Assembly (NCBI GenBank): GCA_026214975.1
Contig: CM047813.1
Coordinates: 30,778,589 to 30,842,588 of the forward strand
Length of the DNA: 64,000 nucleotides
Reading direction: 5' to 3'
Origin: Gentiana macrophylla
Taxonomy: Eukaryota > Streptophyta > Magnoliopsida > Gentianales > Gentianaceae
Shown here one piece after another: positions 37,164 through 48,344 of this stretch (position 1 is the first letter of the stretch; the number at the start of each line of letters is the position of its first letter). The position numbers and the translations under genes were made by a program. The notes under the pieces are model-generated. The model saw only the letters and a list, made by a program, of their open reading frames with translations. It was not told where the DNA came from and did no database searches.

Positions 37164-38798
37164 ACGACCAACCTTAACCGGCAGAGTACTTGGTCAGAAG
37201 CACTATAGTAGAGAGCAAGGTCGTATCCTACGAAGAATCAATCGAGTACCAAAGTCATTTTCATACTTAGTTTAGGTCAATCAAAGTTTGTTCACGGTAA
37301 TTATCCTACAACGATATTTAAACTAGAGATAAAGAGAGAAAGAAACATAGCTAAATCATGATCCAATTGAATACTTTCGCCATTCTAATCGACTATTTGG
37401 GACTGAGAACTACCAACCGACCTTCTTAAGGCTTATATCGACTCGTTCATGGGTGCAAACTCCTAAGATAGTATTAGACGCCATGCAACAACCTAGTACC
37501 CTTTGCTCGATTCAACAGTCCACCTTTAAGGATTTAACTGACCGAAACAAGATTAAGAACTAGAGCCGCTTGATTTACACCGACAAACCTCGTTACCCAA
37601 TCGATCTAAACAACTCAGTCAATTGTAAATAACGATCTTAAAACTCCTTTTCCCACACCCCTTTGCAACATACATTTATAAAAGAATTGTGTGAGTTCAT
37701 GAACTAGGTGTACAATCTAATTCAAGCATTAAGAACAAGTTTTAAGACATGAATTCATCGATATACCAACAATTAAACACTACCCAATCCCAATTAATCA
37801 ACTAGAGGGTGATTTCTTCAACTTTCACATGGTTTAACTATGTAGTAAATTAGCTACTCATACAAAGCATGAAATAACAATCAAAGCGAAGATTAAAGCC
37901 ATAAAAGAGAAAGAGAACTAGAATTAATTACCAAAATCGTAGTACAAGTTGGATTACATCAAACTTCATCCACACCCATGTCACTTGGTGAGAAAGAAGA
38001 ACACCAAATGCAAAATCCAAGAGAGTTAAGCAAGAAACTAAGCTAGATTAAGTCTAATCTAAGAGAAATTAAAGTAAGAAAGAGTTTAGAGGAGCTAAAA
38101 GAGAAGGGGTCGAGCTATACTACAAGCTAGGGTTCTAAGGAGGATGATTAATTGCTGAAAATCTGTGTAAAAATGTATATATAGGTGCCCAAAAACGACC
38201 GAATGCGTATTCACTCGAATGCGTACGCATTGCTCAAAATGCCCCAAATCCGTACATTCTGCTCCAGCAACGCGTACACATTCGATTGAATGCGTGCGCA
38301 TTGCCCTGTCAGCATTGACGGCCTTTAGTAATTTGGCAATAACTTTGCATGTAGAGCTCCGATTTGAGTGATTCAAAGTGTTTTGGAAAGCTCATTCAAT
38401 TGTCTACAACTTTCATGAAGACCACAATTCCAGAAAATGCTTGTTATCTGGGATCAAATTGCTGAGGAAGTGAATGTATGGTGAAAGCAACAACTATTTT
38501 TGATCAATTTCCGTTCCCGGTCTTCGGTTTCGTCTTTCTAAGCCTCGTGCCTTGACTTCCGGGCTCATAACTCACCTAGATCCTGCATCACTACATTCAA
38601 ACACATACCGAGCATAACTCCGCAAGATAACTAGGGCTCGAAAATGATCAAAATACCGTAAAATGGTGAGGTTTTCCATCTATGTGACGGTTCACCTCAA
38701 AGTGAGTGCTCAATGCGATTTTGCCCTATAAACGGTCTCAAACTACCCAAAATAAGCCGAAAGTGTTGTAAACAGGGGTTAAAACATGCACCGGAGCA
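37164..38798 (-). mobile_element. Tat-like solo LTR, 1635 bp, with TSD tagta
   Basis: Perfect 5-bp TSD tagta at 37159-37163 and 38799-38803. Excising the element restores an uninterrupted LINE RNase H frame, which confirms the boundaries. On the minus strand it begins TGCTCCGGTGC; the other end reads GGTCGT, not the usual CA. A TATA-like ctatatataca on the minus strand lies near 38175-38185, and CG-rich palindromes such as aatgcgtacgcatt lie upstream of it (38206-38310). No ORF of note. Confidence 0.75.
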
Positions 38799-39716
38799 TA
38801 GTAAAGTTGACTCTCATCACCATTCAAAGGACCAACTCGGAGACCTTTCTGATGTAGGATGTGTCCTCCTTTCTGCGTGTAGAGAGTTCTCTTCTTTTAT
38901 CTATTGTCTCCTTTTCTTTTGTGAAGCGCCAAGGAAATGTCCCGGCACATAGATTAAGTGCTAAAGCAAATGCTCGTTCCCCTCTCTAAGAATTGAGCTC
39001 TAATCCCCACGGATGTTATGGATGCTTGTATCTCGGGTGTTGCTGAATAAATAAAAATCTTCAAATTCTCTGAAAAAAATGGTAAGGAAGACTTTTCAAA
39101 AGAAATATTCAGAAATTGCAATTTGGTTCTGTAAAAGGGTGGATGCTTTACTAAAGCTAAGTTTATAAAGTATAACACTATAATCCAGAGACATAATACA
39201 CATGACATAAGATATTGAGAATGTAAAACCATTGTACTAAAGCTCATGATACAGATAAAAAAGATTATGAGGAATCTAGAGCTAAAAAAAAGATATACAA
39301 AATGCCCTTTGCAGAGAGATAAGAAGAAGGATCTCATTCTCCCTAGGAACTAAGTGACATAATGTGTTAGTGCTTGGTGATGAGCCTTTGTTCATTACTT
39401 TATTTTTAATATCTTGGTGGGAAGAAGAATCAAGAAGCTAGATGGTTAAAACTTACCCAGGAAGCTATGTCACCTTTCGATTTCAGTTCTCAGATCATGA
39501 TGATCAGCTCCAAGAATGAAAGATGTATAAATCAAAGAAACTGGTATTTCGACCATCAAATATTAACTTATGCATCAAAAACTATTCCAATCCCACATGC
39601 AATCCTTGGCTGCAAAATCTGAACTCTCTTTTTGATGTTTCTGTTAAATCTCCAGCCGAAAAAGGTTCTGTATCCTTCTGCTTTCTTTATGAAACTATGA
39701 CAGAGAAGGATGACAA

Positions 39717-42035
39717 TCATGCACTCAGTGCATCCGGCTTTCTCTGCTCGACCCAGCTATAACCGGGACTCTTTGTTACCTGCCTTTCAATCATCATGTT
39801 CCTTATGTCATTTGCTTCATCCCACCTTCCCAAAGATGCATACATATTTGCTAAAAGAAGATAAGGAGCAGAATTTCTTTGGTCCAGATTAAACAATTCA
39901 TCTGCTGCTCTTCTTGCCAAGGTTACATTGGAATGGATTCGACATGAACTAAGCAAAACTTCCCAAACAATAGGGTCATCCTTGTATGGCATCTTCTCAA
40001 TGAGTACCTCCACCTCACTAAAGCGTCCTGCACGGCCCAAAGAATCAATTATGGAAGTATAATGATCCAAATGTGGTACCACTCCATGTTGACCTTCCAT
40101 TGAATAAAATATTTGGATCCCTTCATCTACCAACCCAGAATGACTACAAGCAGTCAAAACAGCGACGAATGTTACATCATCTGGTTTAGCGCCTGATTGA
40201 AGCATTTGCCAATACAAGGCAACGGCTTCATCTCCATGTCCATTCTTTGCATAGCCATGTAGCATCTCATTCCAAGTAACTGTACTTTTATTTAGCATCA
40301 CATCAAAAGACTTTCTAGCTCCATCAATATCACCACATTTGCAATACATATCAACCAAAGAACTTCCAACAAAGACATCGTTTGTGTAGCCGTCCTTTAT
40401 TGTTCGACCATGAACTTGCCTTCCCAGTGGCAAAGAAGGTAATTTCGCAGAACAACTCATTATAGTAGCATAAGAGTACTCGGTTGGATTAATGCCCTTC
40501 CTAAGCATCTCTATAAACAAAGAGAATGCTTCTTCGTCCAAACAATTGTAGGATAAACCCGCTACCGCAGAGTTCCAACAAGCAATATCCAATTGATGAA
40601 ATCCAGCAAATACATGATTTGCGTATGTTATTTGACTACATTTAAAATACATGCTAATAGTTCCACTACTCACATATGGATCAGTGTCAAATGCAGCTTT
40701 TATTGAAACAGCATGGGCTTGCTTTCCACTGTCCAGAAGCTCTAATGCTGCACATGAACTAAATATTATTGCATAGGTAGTTCGGTCAGCTGATACATTG
40801 TTGACCTGCATTTCTCTAAAAAGCTCTACAGCCTCCCAATGTTTTTCATTTTGCATGTAGCCTGAGAGCATGGCATTCCATGAGCTTAAGCTTGGGGATT
40901 CCATCTTATCGAATATCGAACGTGCAGTTTCAACGTCCTCACACTTAATACAGGCCACAAGGACATTAATATAGGTAACATCATCTGCTTGAAAACCACA
41001 ATCTTCCATCATTTTCAAGTATTGAAAGGCTCTTCCTATTCTATGCATTTGTCCAAACCCACCGATCATAATGTTCCATGAAACAACACTAACGTCAGAC
41101 AAGCTTGTGAACACCATTTCTGCACTCTTCATGTCCCCGTTTTTAGCATACATATCAAGCAATGAATTGTCCACATGAAGATTTCCTTTAAACCCCATTT
41201 TTGTCACAAGTCCATGAATTTGTTTACCATGCATGTTACGTTGCTCCAAATCATCCTCTCTAACGAGTTCAAGTTTTCCACAAGCAACTTTTGCACAAAT
41301 GGTCAATATGGTAGAAATTGAAATGGAATCAATCCTAGTCCCAGTCCTAATCATCAGTCTGAATACATCCCATGCTTCCTGTACACGATCAGTCTTGGCC
41401 AATTTCCCCATCAATGCTGTATAAGACACCTCATTGGGCTCCACCAAGTCTTCAAAAGCATTAAGTACTTCATCAGCACATCCGCATTTAGCATACATAC
41501 CTACGAAAGCATTTCCAACGTAAATGTTCTTATCCAGCCCGAGTTTGGTAGCAAGGACATGGCAATCTCTACCATAATTCCCATCCTCCAAATTACCACT
41601 AGCCCTTAAAACGCTGGCAAAAGTAAAACTAGTAGGCAAGAAACCTTCCAATCTCATCACCCGATAAAACTCCAAAGCTGTTCTTTCAAAACCATTCTGC
41701 ACCAACGAACTAATCATAGTGTTCCAAGATACGCTATTTCTCTCAGACATTTGAAGAAACAAGTCGAGTGCATCGTTTATTTGGTTTTCTTTGCAATACG
41801 CACTTAACATGGCATGCCAAGAGTATATATTACGAAGGGGCATTCTATCGAACATACGGCGTGCGTTTACAAATTGACCACATTTGGAATACATCTCAAT
41901 CAGGCGATTTGACATGTAAGTATCTTCAAAAAGACCAAAACGAAGAACAAGAGCATGCAAGATCTTGCCAGCTCCGTATGCTTTTTTATCTATGCAGGTT
42001 TGCAAAAGCCTTGCTAACTCAGATGAAGGGATCAT
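39717..42035 (-). CDS. Pentatricopeptide repeat protein, PLS class, E-type C-terminus
   Basis: Intronless 772-codon frame, undamaged. The start MIPSSELARLLQTCID is the first Met of the frame. Repeated PPR signatures run the whole length: SNRLIEMYSKCGQFVNARRM, NSVSWNTMISSLVQNG, VVSWNIMIGGFGQMHR, SSWNAMLSGYMQNEK, VGSSLVDMYCKCGDIDGARK, VTWNEMLHGYAKNGHGDEAV. L- and S-type motifs alternate. The E domain is at about residues 660-765 (VWEVLLSSCRIHSN, APYLLLANMYASLGRWDEA, SPGYSWVE). There is no DYW domain. Proteins of this class bind organellar RNA sequence-specifically, usually for C-to-U editing, often recruiting a DYW partner. Organelle targeting is expected for the family but no clear transit peptide is visible here; it could be short or encoded from a non-obvious start. 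The RNA target is unknown. Confidence 0.95.
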   Translation of the reverse strand: MIPSSELARLLQTCIDKKAYGAGKILHALVLRFGLFEDTYMSNRLIEMYSKCGQFVNARRMFDRMPLRNIYSWHAMLSAYCKENQINDALDLFLQMSERNSVSWNTMISSLVQNGFERTALEFYRVMRLEGFLPTSFTFASVLRASGNLEDGNYGRDCHVLATKLGLDKNIYVGNAFVGMYAKCGCADEVLNAFEDLVEPNEVSYTALMGKLAKTDRVQEAWDVFRLMIRTGTRIDSISISTILTICAKVACGKLELVREDDLEQRNMHGKQIHGLVTKMGFKGNLHVDNSLLDMYAKNGDMKSAEMVFTSLSDVSVVSWNIMIGGFGQMHRIGRAFQYLKMMEDCGFQADDVTYINVLVACIKCEDVETARSIFDKMESPSLSSWNAMLSGYMQNEKHWEAVELFREMQVNNVSADRTTYAIIFSSCAALELLDSGKQAHAVSIKAAFDTDPYVSSGTISMYFKCSQITYANHVFAGFHQLDIACWNSAVAGLSYNCLDEEAFSLFIEMLRKGINPTEYSYATIMSCSAKLPSLPLGRQVHGRTIKDGYTNDVFVGSSLVDMYCKCGDIDGARKSFDVMLNKSTVTWNEMLHGYAKNGHGDEAVALYWQMLQSGAKPDDVTFVAVLTACSHSGLVDEGIQIFYSMEGQHGVVPHLDHYTSIIDSLGRAGRFSEVEVLIEKMPYKDDPIVWEVLLSSCRIHSNVTLARRAADELFNLDQRNSAPYLLLANMYASLGRWDEANDIRNMMIERQVTKSPGYSWVEQRKPDALSA

Positions 42036-42580
42036 GTTTTTTAAGTGACTTGTGCAAAAAATACCTTCAAACGGAGCTACCTATTCACAAATGAAGGTTG
42101 GATGCCTCCAGTCCAAATGAAAATGAAGTGGTTGAGCAAAGCTGCAATTATTTAAATAGCCGTTTGAATAGGTGATATACCATATGCCTTGAAGAAAGAA
42201 ATCAATGGAAGCTTGAGTGAAGATAGACAGAAAGCCAGAAGCACAACCATATCTTGTAGCTTGAAATGTTACTTTGAGTTCTGGAGAAAGTTGCAATTTT
42301 CAATGGGCATGTGCGTGTGACTGTGAATGGAAGGGTTAGAGCAATTGTACTGAGCCACTGACCAAATAACTAGAACCTTGGTTGATGGAACGTGAAATGG
42401 GATGAAATAAAATTCATCCATTAACACATTTGGAATAAAAAAAAAAAAATAATATACAAATTTCATAATCGGTGACCCAGAAAATGATAAGTAATGGCGT
42501 AATGGGTTGGGTTGGGTTGGGTTAGAGAGTGTGATAGAGTATTGTGCGTGATGTAGGATAGTTGAAAGGGCTAGAGTTAA

Positions 42581-42732
42581 GGAGAAGTTATTGTGTGATG
42601 AGGGAATTTGAGGTGAAGTGGCCGAGGTGAAAAACAATCGAGCCATGCGATTTAAATACTGAGAATAAAACCCATGTGATGCAGGAAAGTCTGCACACGG
42701 TGTCCGTATGGAGACACCACACAATAACTTCC
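42581..42732 (-). mobile_element. MITE copy 1 (152 bp, 9-bp TSD)
   Basis: TIRs of about 18 bp (GGAAGTTATTGTGTGGTG on the minus strand). Perfect 9-bp TSD tagagttaa at 42572-42580 and 42733-42741. Inverted relative to the copy at 52637-52787, with which it shares most of its length. A 9-bp TSD points to mobilisation by a Mutator-type transposase. It lies about 550 bp upstream of the PPR start codon, in or near its promoter. Confidence 0.9.
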
Positions 42733-42741
42733 TAGAGTTAA

Positions 42742-43240
42742 GTGGGGTGAGGTAGCCCTACACCACCTCGCCATCCTACCATACCCATGCTACTCTACTT
42801 TTTCCACCACTACCATACATATAATACTCAACTTTACCCACCAATTTTAATCTACCACCCACCCTACTTTACCCATCATTTCTAATCTATCTCCCACCCC
42901 ATCCCTCCCCTCATCACACCCCCAACTTACCTTAATGATATACCTTACCTAACCTACAGATCTATTCACTCTATCAATAACTGAGTCGGATTCGTGTATC
43001 CTAAGGCTTTCCATAGCTTACAATGAAAATAAATGCAAGAAGAAGGACGCCACCCCACCTTACCCAATCCACCATCTTACCCTAACCAATATTACCCGTC
43101 ACCTACCATCCCACACAACACACATCGCCGTACCATACCTCACTGTATCACTTTTGCCTCTCCGCCCATCTTCACTTATCCTATCCTACCACACAACCTA
43201 CTCAAGCCAAAAGACTCGATATGAAAGAATTTTAGAATTT
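42742..43240. other. C/T-A rich low-complexity intergenic tract
   Basis: Dominated by irregular accctacccacc and ccacccatc words on the plus strand, with no G-rich counterpart. No coding potential and no boundaries seen. Probably an old, diverged simple-sequence tract. Confidence 0.6.
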
Positions 43241-43439
43241 TCTTGATGCGAATGAGCGTCTTCCACTTTATACCCGCCGAAAAAAAAAGAATAGTGTAGA
43301 ATTACATATTGTCTAAAAAATAAAAAATAATGAAATTAAATTAACTGCTCCTTAATCCTTTTAAAAAAGGAATAAACATAAATTAAATCTAAATAAAACA
43401 TTTTCACAACAAATTTGTACAACACACTTATACACTATT

Positions 43440-44940
43440 GATAATTATAAGATTTATATTTGTTTAGGGTGAATTTATAGTGTTTTTAACGATATGTTTT
43501 ATATCAATTTCCTCCATATGTGGATGTTTTTCATAGAAATCGAGCTTTATAATTGAAGTATTGAGCAAGTGGTGTTTTCAATAGTTAAATTGCAAAACGT
43601 AACGAATTATGTGCTTAAATTGTGATTTTATATTATTTTGGAGTTATGATACGTTTTGGTATGTTTTATTTATCTTTTAGATACATGTTCTCGAGCTAAG
43701 AGGATTAGAAGAGGTTGCATTCGGATTTTCTCGATGAAGAGAAGAGATAGGGATGAAGGAAAGGATAAAGATGAAGAAATCGACTTCCAGGCATGATGGA
43801 CGTTCGTTCATGTCCCGTCCACTATGGACGGGCGTCCATTAAATCAATCGGCGTCCAGTGAGAAGAAATCGAAATGAGAGAGTTTGGGCGTTGTATGGAC
43901 GAGCGGCGTCGCCTAGCGTCCAGCGGTTGGGCGGGCGTCCAGTGTTTGGACGGGCGTCCGTCCGCCGACTTAGCCCTGGCCGACTTAAAACTCTATAAAA
44001 GCAAATGCGCCAACCCTAAAAGATATCAAAAATTCTTCATACACCAAATACTACTCAGCAGCCGCACTTCTGAGGGTTCCAAGGCCGGTCACCCGAGCCT
44101 TGTGCTCGGGTGATCCGGGTTAGATTAGGATGTTTTATTTTCGTTTGTTGATTCATGGAGATCATCCATTGTACCAAACTATGTGAGTTTATCTTTTAAT
44201 TTATTCAATCCTTTGTTTATTTTCGTGATCTTTGATTTGTTTTGTATCTTTCTATGATTTATGATGCTATTGTGTGACTAGATCGAGAGATTGGTTGCTA
44301 ATTGTTGTCTAACGTAGATGAGAATCGTTGTTAGGCTAGATCACCATAGGAAGATAGGATCTTTAATCGTTAATTCGTGACAAATTAATTGGTTAATTAT
44401 CTAGGTTGCTAGATTCTAAAATACGAGAGTTAACTTGAATCTACACCTTCGTTTTGTATGAAATTGGTCTCAACATTCGAGAGAGAGAGATCGATAATTG
44501 AATTCACTAAGAGATTAGGAATTCATAGCTTGAGAAACGGATTCACTAAGGAATTAGGAGTTCGTATCTCGTGTAAAGGTGAAACCACAATATCGAATTA
44601 AAATCATGAGATGAACTTGGATTGAAATCACTTGGTTTGTATATTGTTTGATTCCATGTATCCTTGTTTTATGTTTTGTTTCTCTATCATTTGTTATAGC
44701 TTAGATTTATTTCATCTGTTCTATGTGTTTATATGTTTGTTCGTTCGTTTATTTGTTTTCATAAGTAACAATTGAAAGGAATTAATAAAACTAGATTCAA
44801 CAACCCAATTCCCTGTGGATCGACCCCTTACTTATCCCGCTTTACTAGCAATTACCCGGTATTCGGCCGGTTAGGAGTTAGTTTTGCATATAGGTTAGAG
44901 TTTATAAATTGTTTTTGTTTAATGATGCAAAACCATCCAA
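43440..44940 (+). mobile_element. Tat-like solo LTR (boundaries approximate)
   Basis: A TATA-like ctctataaaagc at 43991-44002 is preceded by a cluster of ggcgtcca and ggacgggcgtcc words (43800-43965). The distal part contains ccctgtggatcgaccc, then ttactagcaatta, a motif also seen (diverged) near the end of the LARD-L LTRs. No primer binding site or coding sequence follows, so it is read as a solo LTR. A TSD was not found. Confidence 0.5.
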
Positions 44941-45186
44941 ACAATATTAATCAATAAATCATACACCATTGGTCATTATATTTCTCTATTATTGGGCAAA
45001 AAATGGGTTTATAGCTATATCCAAATCCTTTTTATTGATCACTTATTTTTCCTTTGTTGGTTGGTCTCTTTGTTTTCCCGAAGAAAATGATATTAATATA
45101 TATTATCAAAAAAATGTATATCAAGCGTACTATATAAAATATCGAGCCCACAAAACGATATTACCAGCCTACCAAAAAGCTCACAT

Positions 45187-45268
45187 ATTGTGAGCCATTT
45201 CAAGAGAATTTGTACGTGCTAGAATACTAGAAACAACACGTATAGATTCTCTTGTAATGACTCACAAT
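45187..45268. repeat. Foldback hairpin, 32-bp arms with 18-nt loop
   Basis: Arms 45187-45218 and 45237-45268 are reverse complements at about 28 of 32 positions (outer word attgtgag). The loop word ctagaatactagaaaca is repeated in direct orientation immediately after the hairpin (45272-45290) and partly again near 45311. It may be a small foldback element or a hairpin RNA precursor; no known miRNA was recognised. Confidence 0.75.
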
Positions 45269-45329
45269 ACGTGCTAGAATACTAGAAACAATCCCTAAAA
45301 AAAAAAAAAAGAATACTAGAAACAAAAAA

Positions 45330-46030
45330 ATCTAACTTCTGGCAAAAACATCAAAGTTCCTGATATGCCAAGCCAGTAAAGGAGCCTTCGGATTCAGGTT
45401 GGGCCTCCATATAGACCCAATAACGAATAGAGTCCCTGGCCCAATCAGTTTGCATCCACGTAAGACGAGCTGGGCCAGAACAATCCAACCCGCCGAACCA
45501 TTACGATCCTCATCATTGGCTGAGCAGCGGGCGCCGATACCAAAGCCTTCATACGCCATCTACCAGGCGAGGCAAAACATTGGGGCCGAGTCGATCGCCC
45601 TCAACTCGCATGACCGCTTAATTTGGCAGCAAAGTCACAAGTTACATGTGAAGTGTCCGCAATAGCCGAGATGCATACCAGCTCGCACATCAAGAGCCCG
45701 ACTCGCATCTTTATATTTACGAACTGCATGTACTCTTTATTCCAGCCATGTAACCACCGACTATGTAAGCCCTATAAATAAGCGGCGGCATTTACCACTT
45801 CAAAGGGAGACCTAATAGAAAAAGCAGGTCAAACTCTGTCAATTTGTTGACACATACATTCTCTCTTGCATGCATATTGTTCTTGCAAATCTTCATACAT
45901 ATTCCTTGGCCCTTTTAGTTCCTCCCTACTTCATCTATAGCTTCAACAAAATTTCTTTGGCAGTACTACATTGTGAAACATAATCTTGCCTCATCCCATT
46001 TTCCGTCTTGTCTTAGGTATAAGTTCAACA
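45330..46030 (+). mobile_element. LTR-like segment (uncertain)
   Basis: GC-richer than its surroundings, with a good TATA-like ctataaataagcgg at 45770-45783 and a leader-like region after it, as in plant Gypsy LTRs. No TG/CA ends, TSD or partner LTR were identified, so the call rests on composition and the TATA only. ORFs here are short and overlap on both strands. Confidence 0.3.
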
Positions 46031-47110
46031 ACACCACTAGTAATCTTGGTCTTCATTGGGATGAAAGGTCCATCTTCAATGACGACATACCATAAATCAG
46101 TGTCCAGAGATCCATGATGTAATCTAATGGCCTACCTAGAAGCTTCTTTTAAACCAGTAACCGAATACCCAACTCCTACGACCACCATAGGTAGACACAA
46201 GATAACATTATTAAATAGAAAGGAAAAAAAAAACATTCATAATAACATAAATACCAATGTCCGGTTCACCGGGTTCTACCACAATAGAGCACATGCAATG
46301 TATATCAATAAGCGATATATTATGGATAAAAAATAAAATCATGAAACAATGCCGTAAACATACAGTAGCAGTAGCAGGGGTGAATGTGAATAATATCAAG
46401 CGTATCTGTTCCGTTATATATGATGGCGAAGGGACATCAAACTCCCTATATATTTTTACCGTTATTTCAGTCTGTGATCATACCATTCCTATTCCTATTC
46501 ATGTTTTGTGAACCCGCATATATCGCTCGAGGCTGAGGCTTATCACTCCTTATAGAAGGAAAGACATAGGCGGCTGGAGCTTCAAAACCGCATGTACATA
46601 AATACTATAGGGTATCCCTTGCCCGAAGATATTTATGAATGAATCCATTATTGAAACCCAATTCCAAACGAAGCTTAGGATAGAGAAAACACTTCATTCG
46701 GACAAGGTATCAAACGATTCCATTGTATCTATACATCACCAGATTAGGGGCTCGTTTTGGATCCAGATGGAACACCTTTTATCAAATGGAACGGGGGACT
46801 CACTGTAGCCTGCCTTATAGAAGGCTTATGGTTATGGATGCAATTTATAAAATGGATTTAGAACTTGACAAGGAAGGAATAAAAAAATTAAGACAATTAT
46901 TCAACGAGGCATGGTGATTGAAGAGCGAGGAGTCCGGTGGAAGTAACCAATGACAAGTACGAGGTATCATCAAGACCTTATTTGACCGACCCTGCGCATA
47001 GTGCTAATGGGAGGTGCCTCTCTCTTCCTATTCTAAAAAAGTCTTGGCTTAACAAAAATTACCATCGTATCGCGCGCGCATCTTCCACTTCTGCCAACCC
47101 CAACTCTAAC
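46031..47110. other. Unassigned sequence
   Basis: Short ORFs up to 84 codons, none with a recognised motif. Somewhat less A/T-rich than the flanks. Could be an old transposon interior or a degraded insertion of other origin; nothing visible decides this. Confidence 0.4.
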
Positions 47111-47960
47111 TGGGCTGTGCATTCCTTTTGACTCGCCTAATTTTAGAACAAGTTCGGTTCGGCGGTTTTTTCTCATTTTAAAACCAAACCATTTTATATG
47201 GTTTCCGATTTTCGAAACCAAACTAGAACGGTTTTAAGGCGTTAACCATTTGTTCGGTCTGGTTCGGTTCGACTTGGTTCTGGTTTTTTACGGTTTTCTT
47301 TAACAATTAAAATTATTAATAGAAAATCACAAAAATTGTCTGGTAACAACAAATGATAATACATGTAATACGTTAATACTATTATGTCAATAAATCCAAT
47401 GAGACGATTTAACAAATGTTTTATATTTAACTAACATCCACTTTTTTTTTTGGTGTGGAAAGAACTAGCAATATACCTACGCGAATCTTAAAGTTCAAAA
47501 AACAAACCATTCTTCAACACAACAAACTAGACATCTACCATTGTACTCCCAAGTTTGGGACAATCAAGAGAATCAAAGAGTCATCTATTACCCATTTCAC
47601 TTCATCAATTAATCATCAAATTTAAAAAATACTAATAATGAACTAACCGTTATGTTATTTAATAACATAATAATCGGGAGAATCAAAGAGTCATCTATTA
47701 CCCAAGTATTTAAAACAAAATGATATTTTTTTCAAATATATCATTTATTGGATACATTGATATTTGATAAATGTGTTTCACGGCGTCTCTATGATTATTG
47801 GTGTTAATGAAATGCATAAATGTTAATGAAGCATCTAAATATATGAAATCAGATGTAGATATTATACAGAAAACCTAATTTATATGTAAATACCTACGTG
47901 GAGTAGGTCCACATAGATATGATATGTAAATATCTATGTAATCCGAGGCCTGTTCTATTA
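47111..47960. other. Intergenic A/T-rich sequence with ggttcggttcgg tract and a local duplication
   Basis: 47145-47300 is full of ggttcgg/aaaccaaac words of the kind frequent between plant genes. A ~28-bp word (containing gagaatcaaagagtcatcta) is found at 47571 and again at 47677. No gene seen. Confidence 0.5.
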
Positions 47961-47981
47961 AAAAATTTCGGGGGCTCGTCA

Positions 47982-48320
47982 ACAAGGCCGATTTGCTAGA
48001 ACTACCATGACGATACATGGTATCACCTCGACTAGGGCCTCGTTATCTTCATCTTGCAATGAGCCATAGCGAGAAAGTGGAAAATCCGAGTGAGGCGGGG
48101 TGGGGGAGTGAGCGGGAATCGTCGGTTCGACATCCGCAGTACGTCCTTCGGACGGCTGTGCCGGAGTAGCCTCGAGCCGGGAAGAGCTCCCACCTCCAGT
48201 ACTAGGTGTTGTCCTCTTCTCGAGTGGCGGGGGTAATGTACCCTTCGGTTTGGGGACCTGAGTCGGATCATTGATAAGGGAGAAATTTCCCATTGCAAAA
48301 AGGAAAGAAAGAAAAAACAA
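47982..48320 (-). pseudogene. Second part of the antisense ORF (Pro/Ser-rich)
   Basis: About 112 codons rich in Pro, Ser and Thr with no domain (segments such as PPPLEKRTTPSTGGGSSSR). It lies 25 bp downstream of the Transposase_28-like ORF on the same strand. It is probably a later exon or a frame-shifted continuation of that ORF; a clear splice pair was not found. Confidence 0.5.
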
Positions 48321-48344
48321 ACAAGGTTAATATCACCAATAATG

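Larger units (their letters stand above)
36040..38960 (+). pseudogene. LINE ORF2 C-terminal region (zf-RVT and RNase H), decayed and interrupted
   Basis: The zf-RVT-like part reads NLAQRGVGDAVCVLLCGE then ETTSH in one frame, and SVVDWLEFLFTKVDED in another after a frameshift. The RNase H part reads DAVLQSFAFFLGTHSSVDMG, EAFALYHGLTFALAYG and IIMESDSLR, up to the second insertion. Joining across that insertion keeps the frame (…SLRTNDQNS then KVDSHHH…) and continues LSDVGCVLLSACREFSSF. An in-frame stop near 38950 and earlier shifts show it is dead. Confidence 0.75.
35990..39079 (+). mobile_element. Old 5'-truncated LINE broken by two LTR insertions
   Basis: Start approximate. LINE coding blocks appear at about 36000-36470 (zinc-binding region following the reverse transcriptase), 36992-37158 and 38804-38960 (RNase H), ending in a poly(A) of 7 A at 39073-39079. 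The element lies about 420 bp after the nucleolin stop codon. Two LTR units sit inside at 36480-36986 and 37164-38798, each with a perfect 5-bp TSD. Confidence 0.75.

Noticed and set aside
42269..42724. 151-codon minus-strand ORF upstream of the PPR gene
   Set aside because: It covers the MITE and its flank, has no motif, and its frame is explained by chance.
46120..46920. Possible plastid or mitochondrial DNA insertion
   Set aside because: Composition and short ORFs suggested organelle DNA, but no plastid or mitochondrial protein could be matched to any frame, so no call is made.
47145..47300. ggttcggttcgg tract as a regulatory or telomere-like repeat
   Set aside because: Irregular low-complexity sequence of a kind common in plant intergenic DNA, without fixed unit length.
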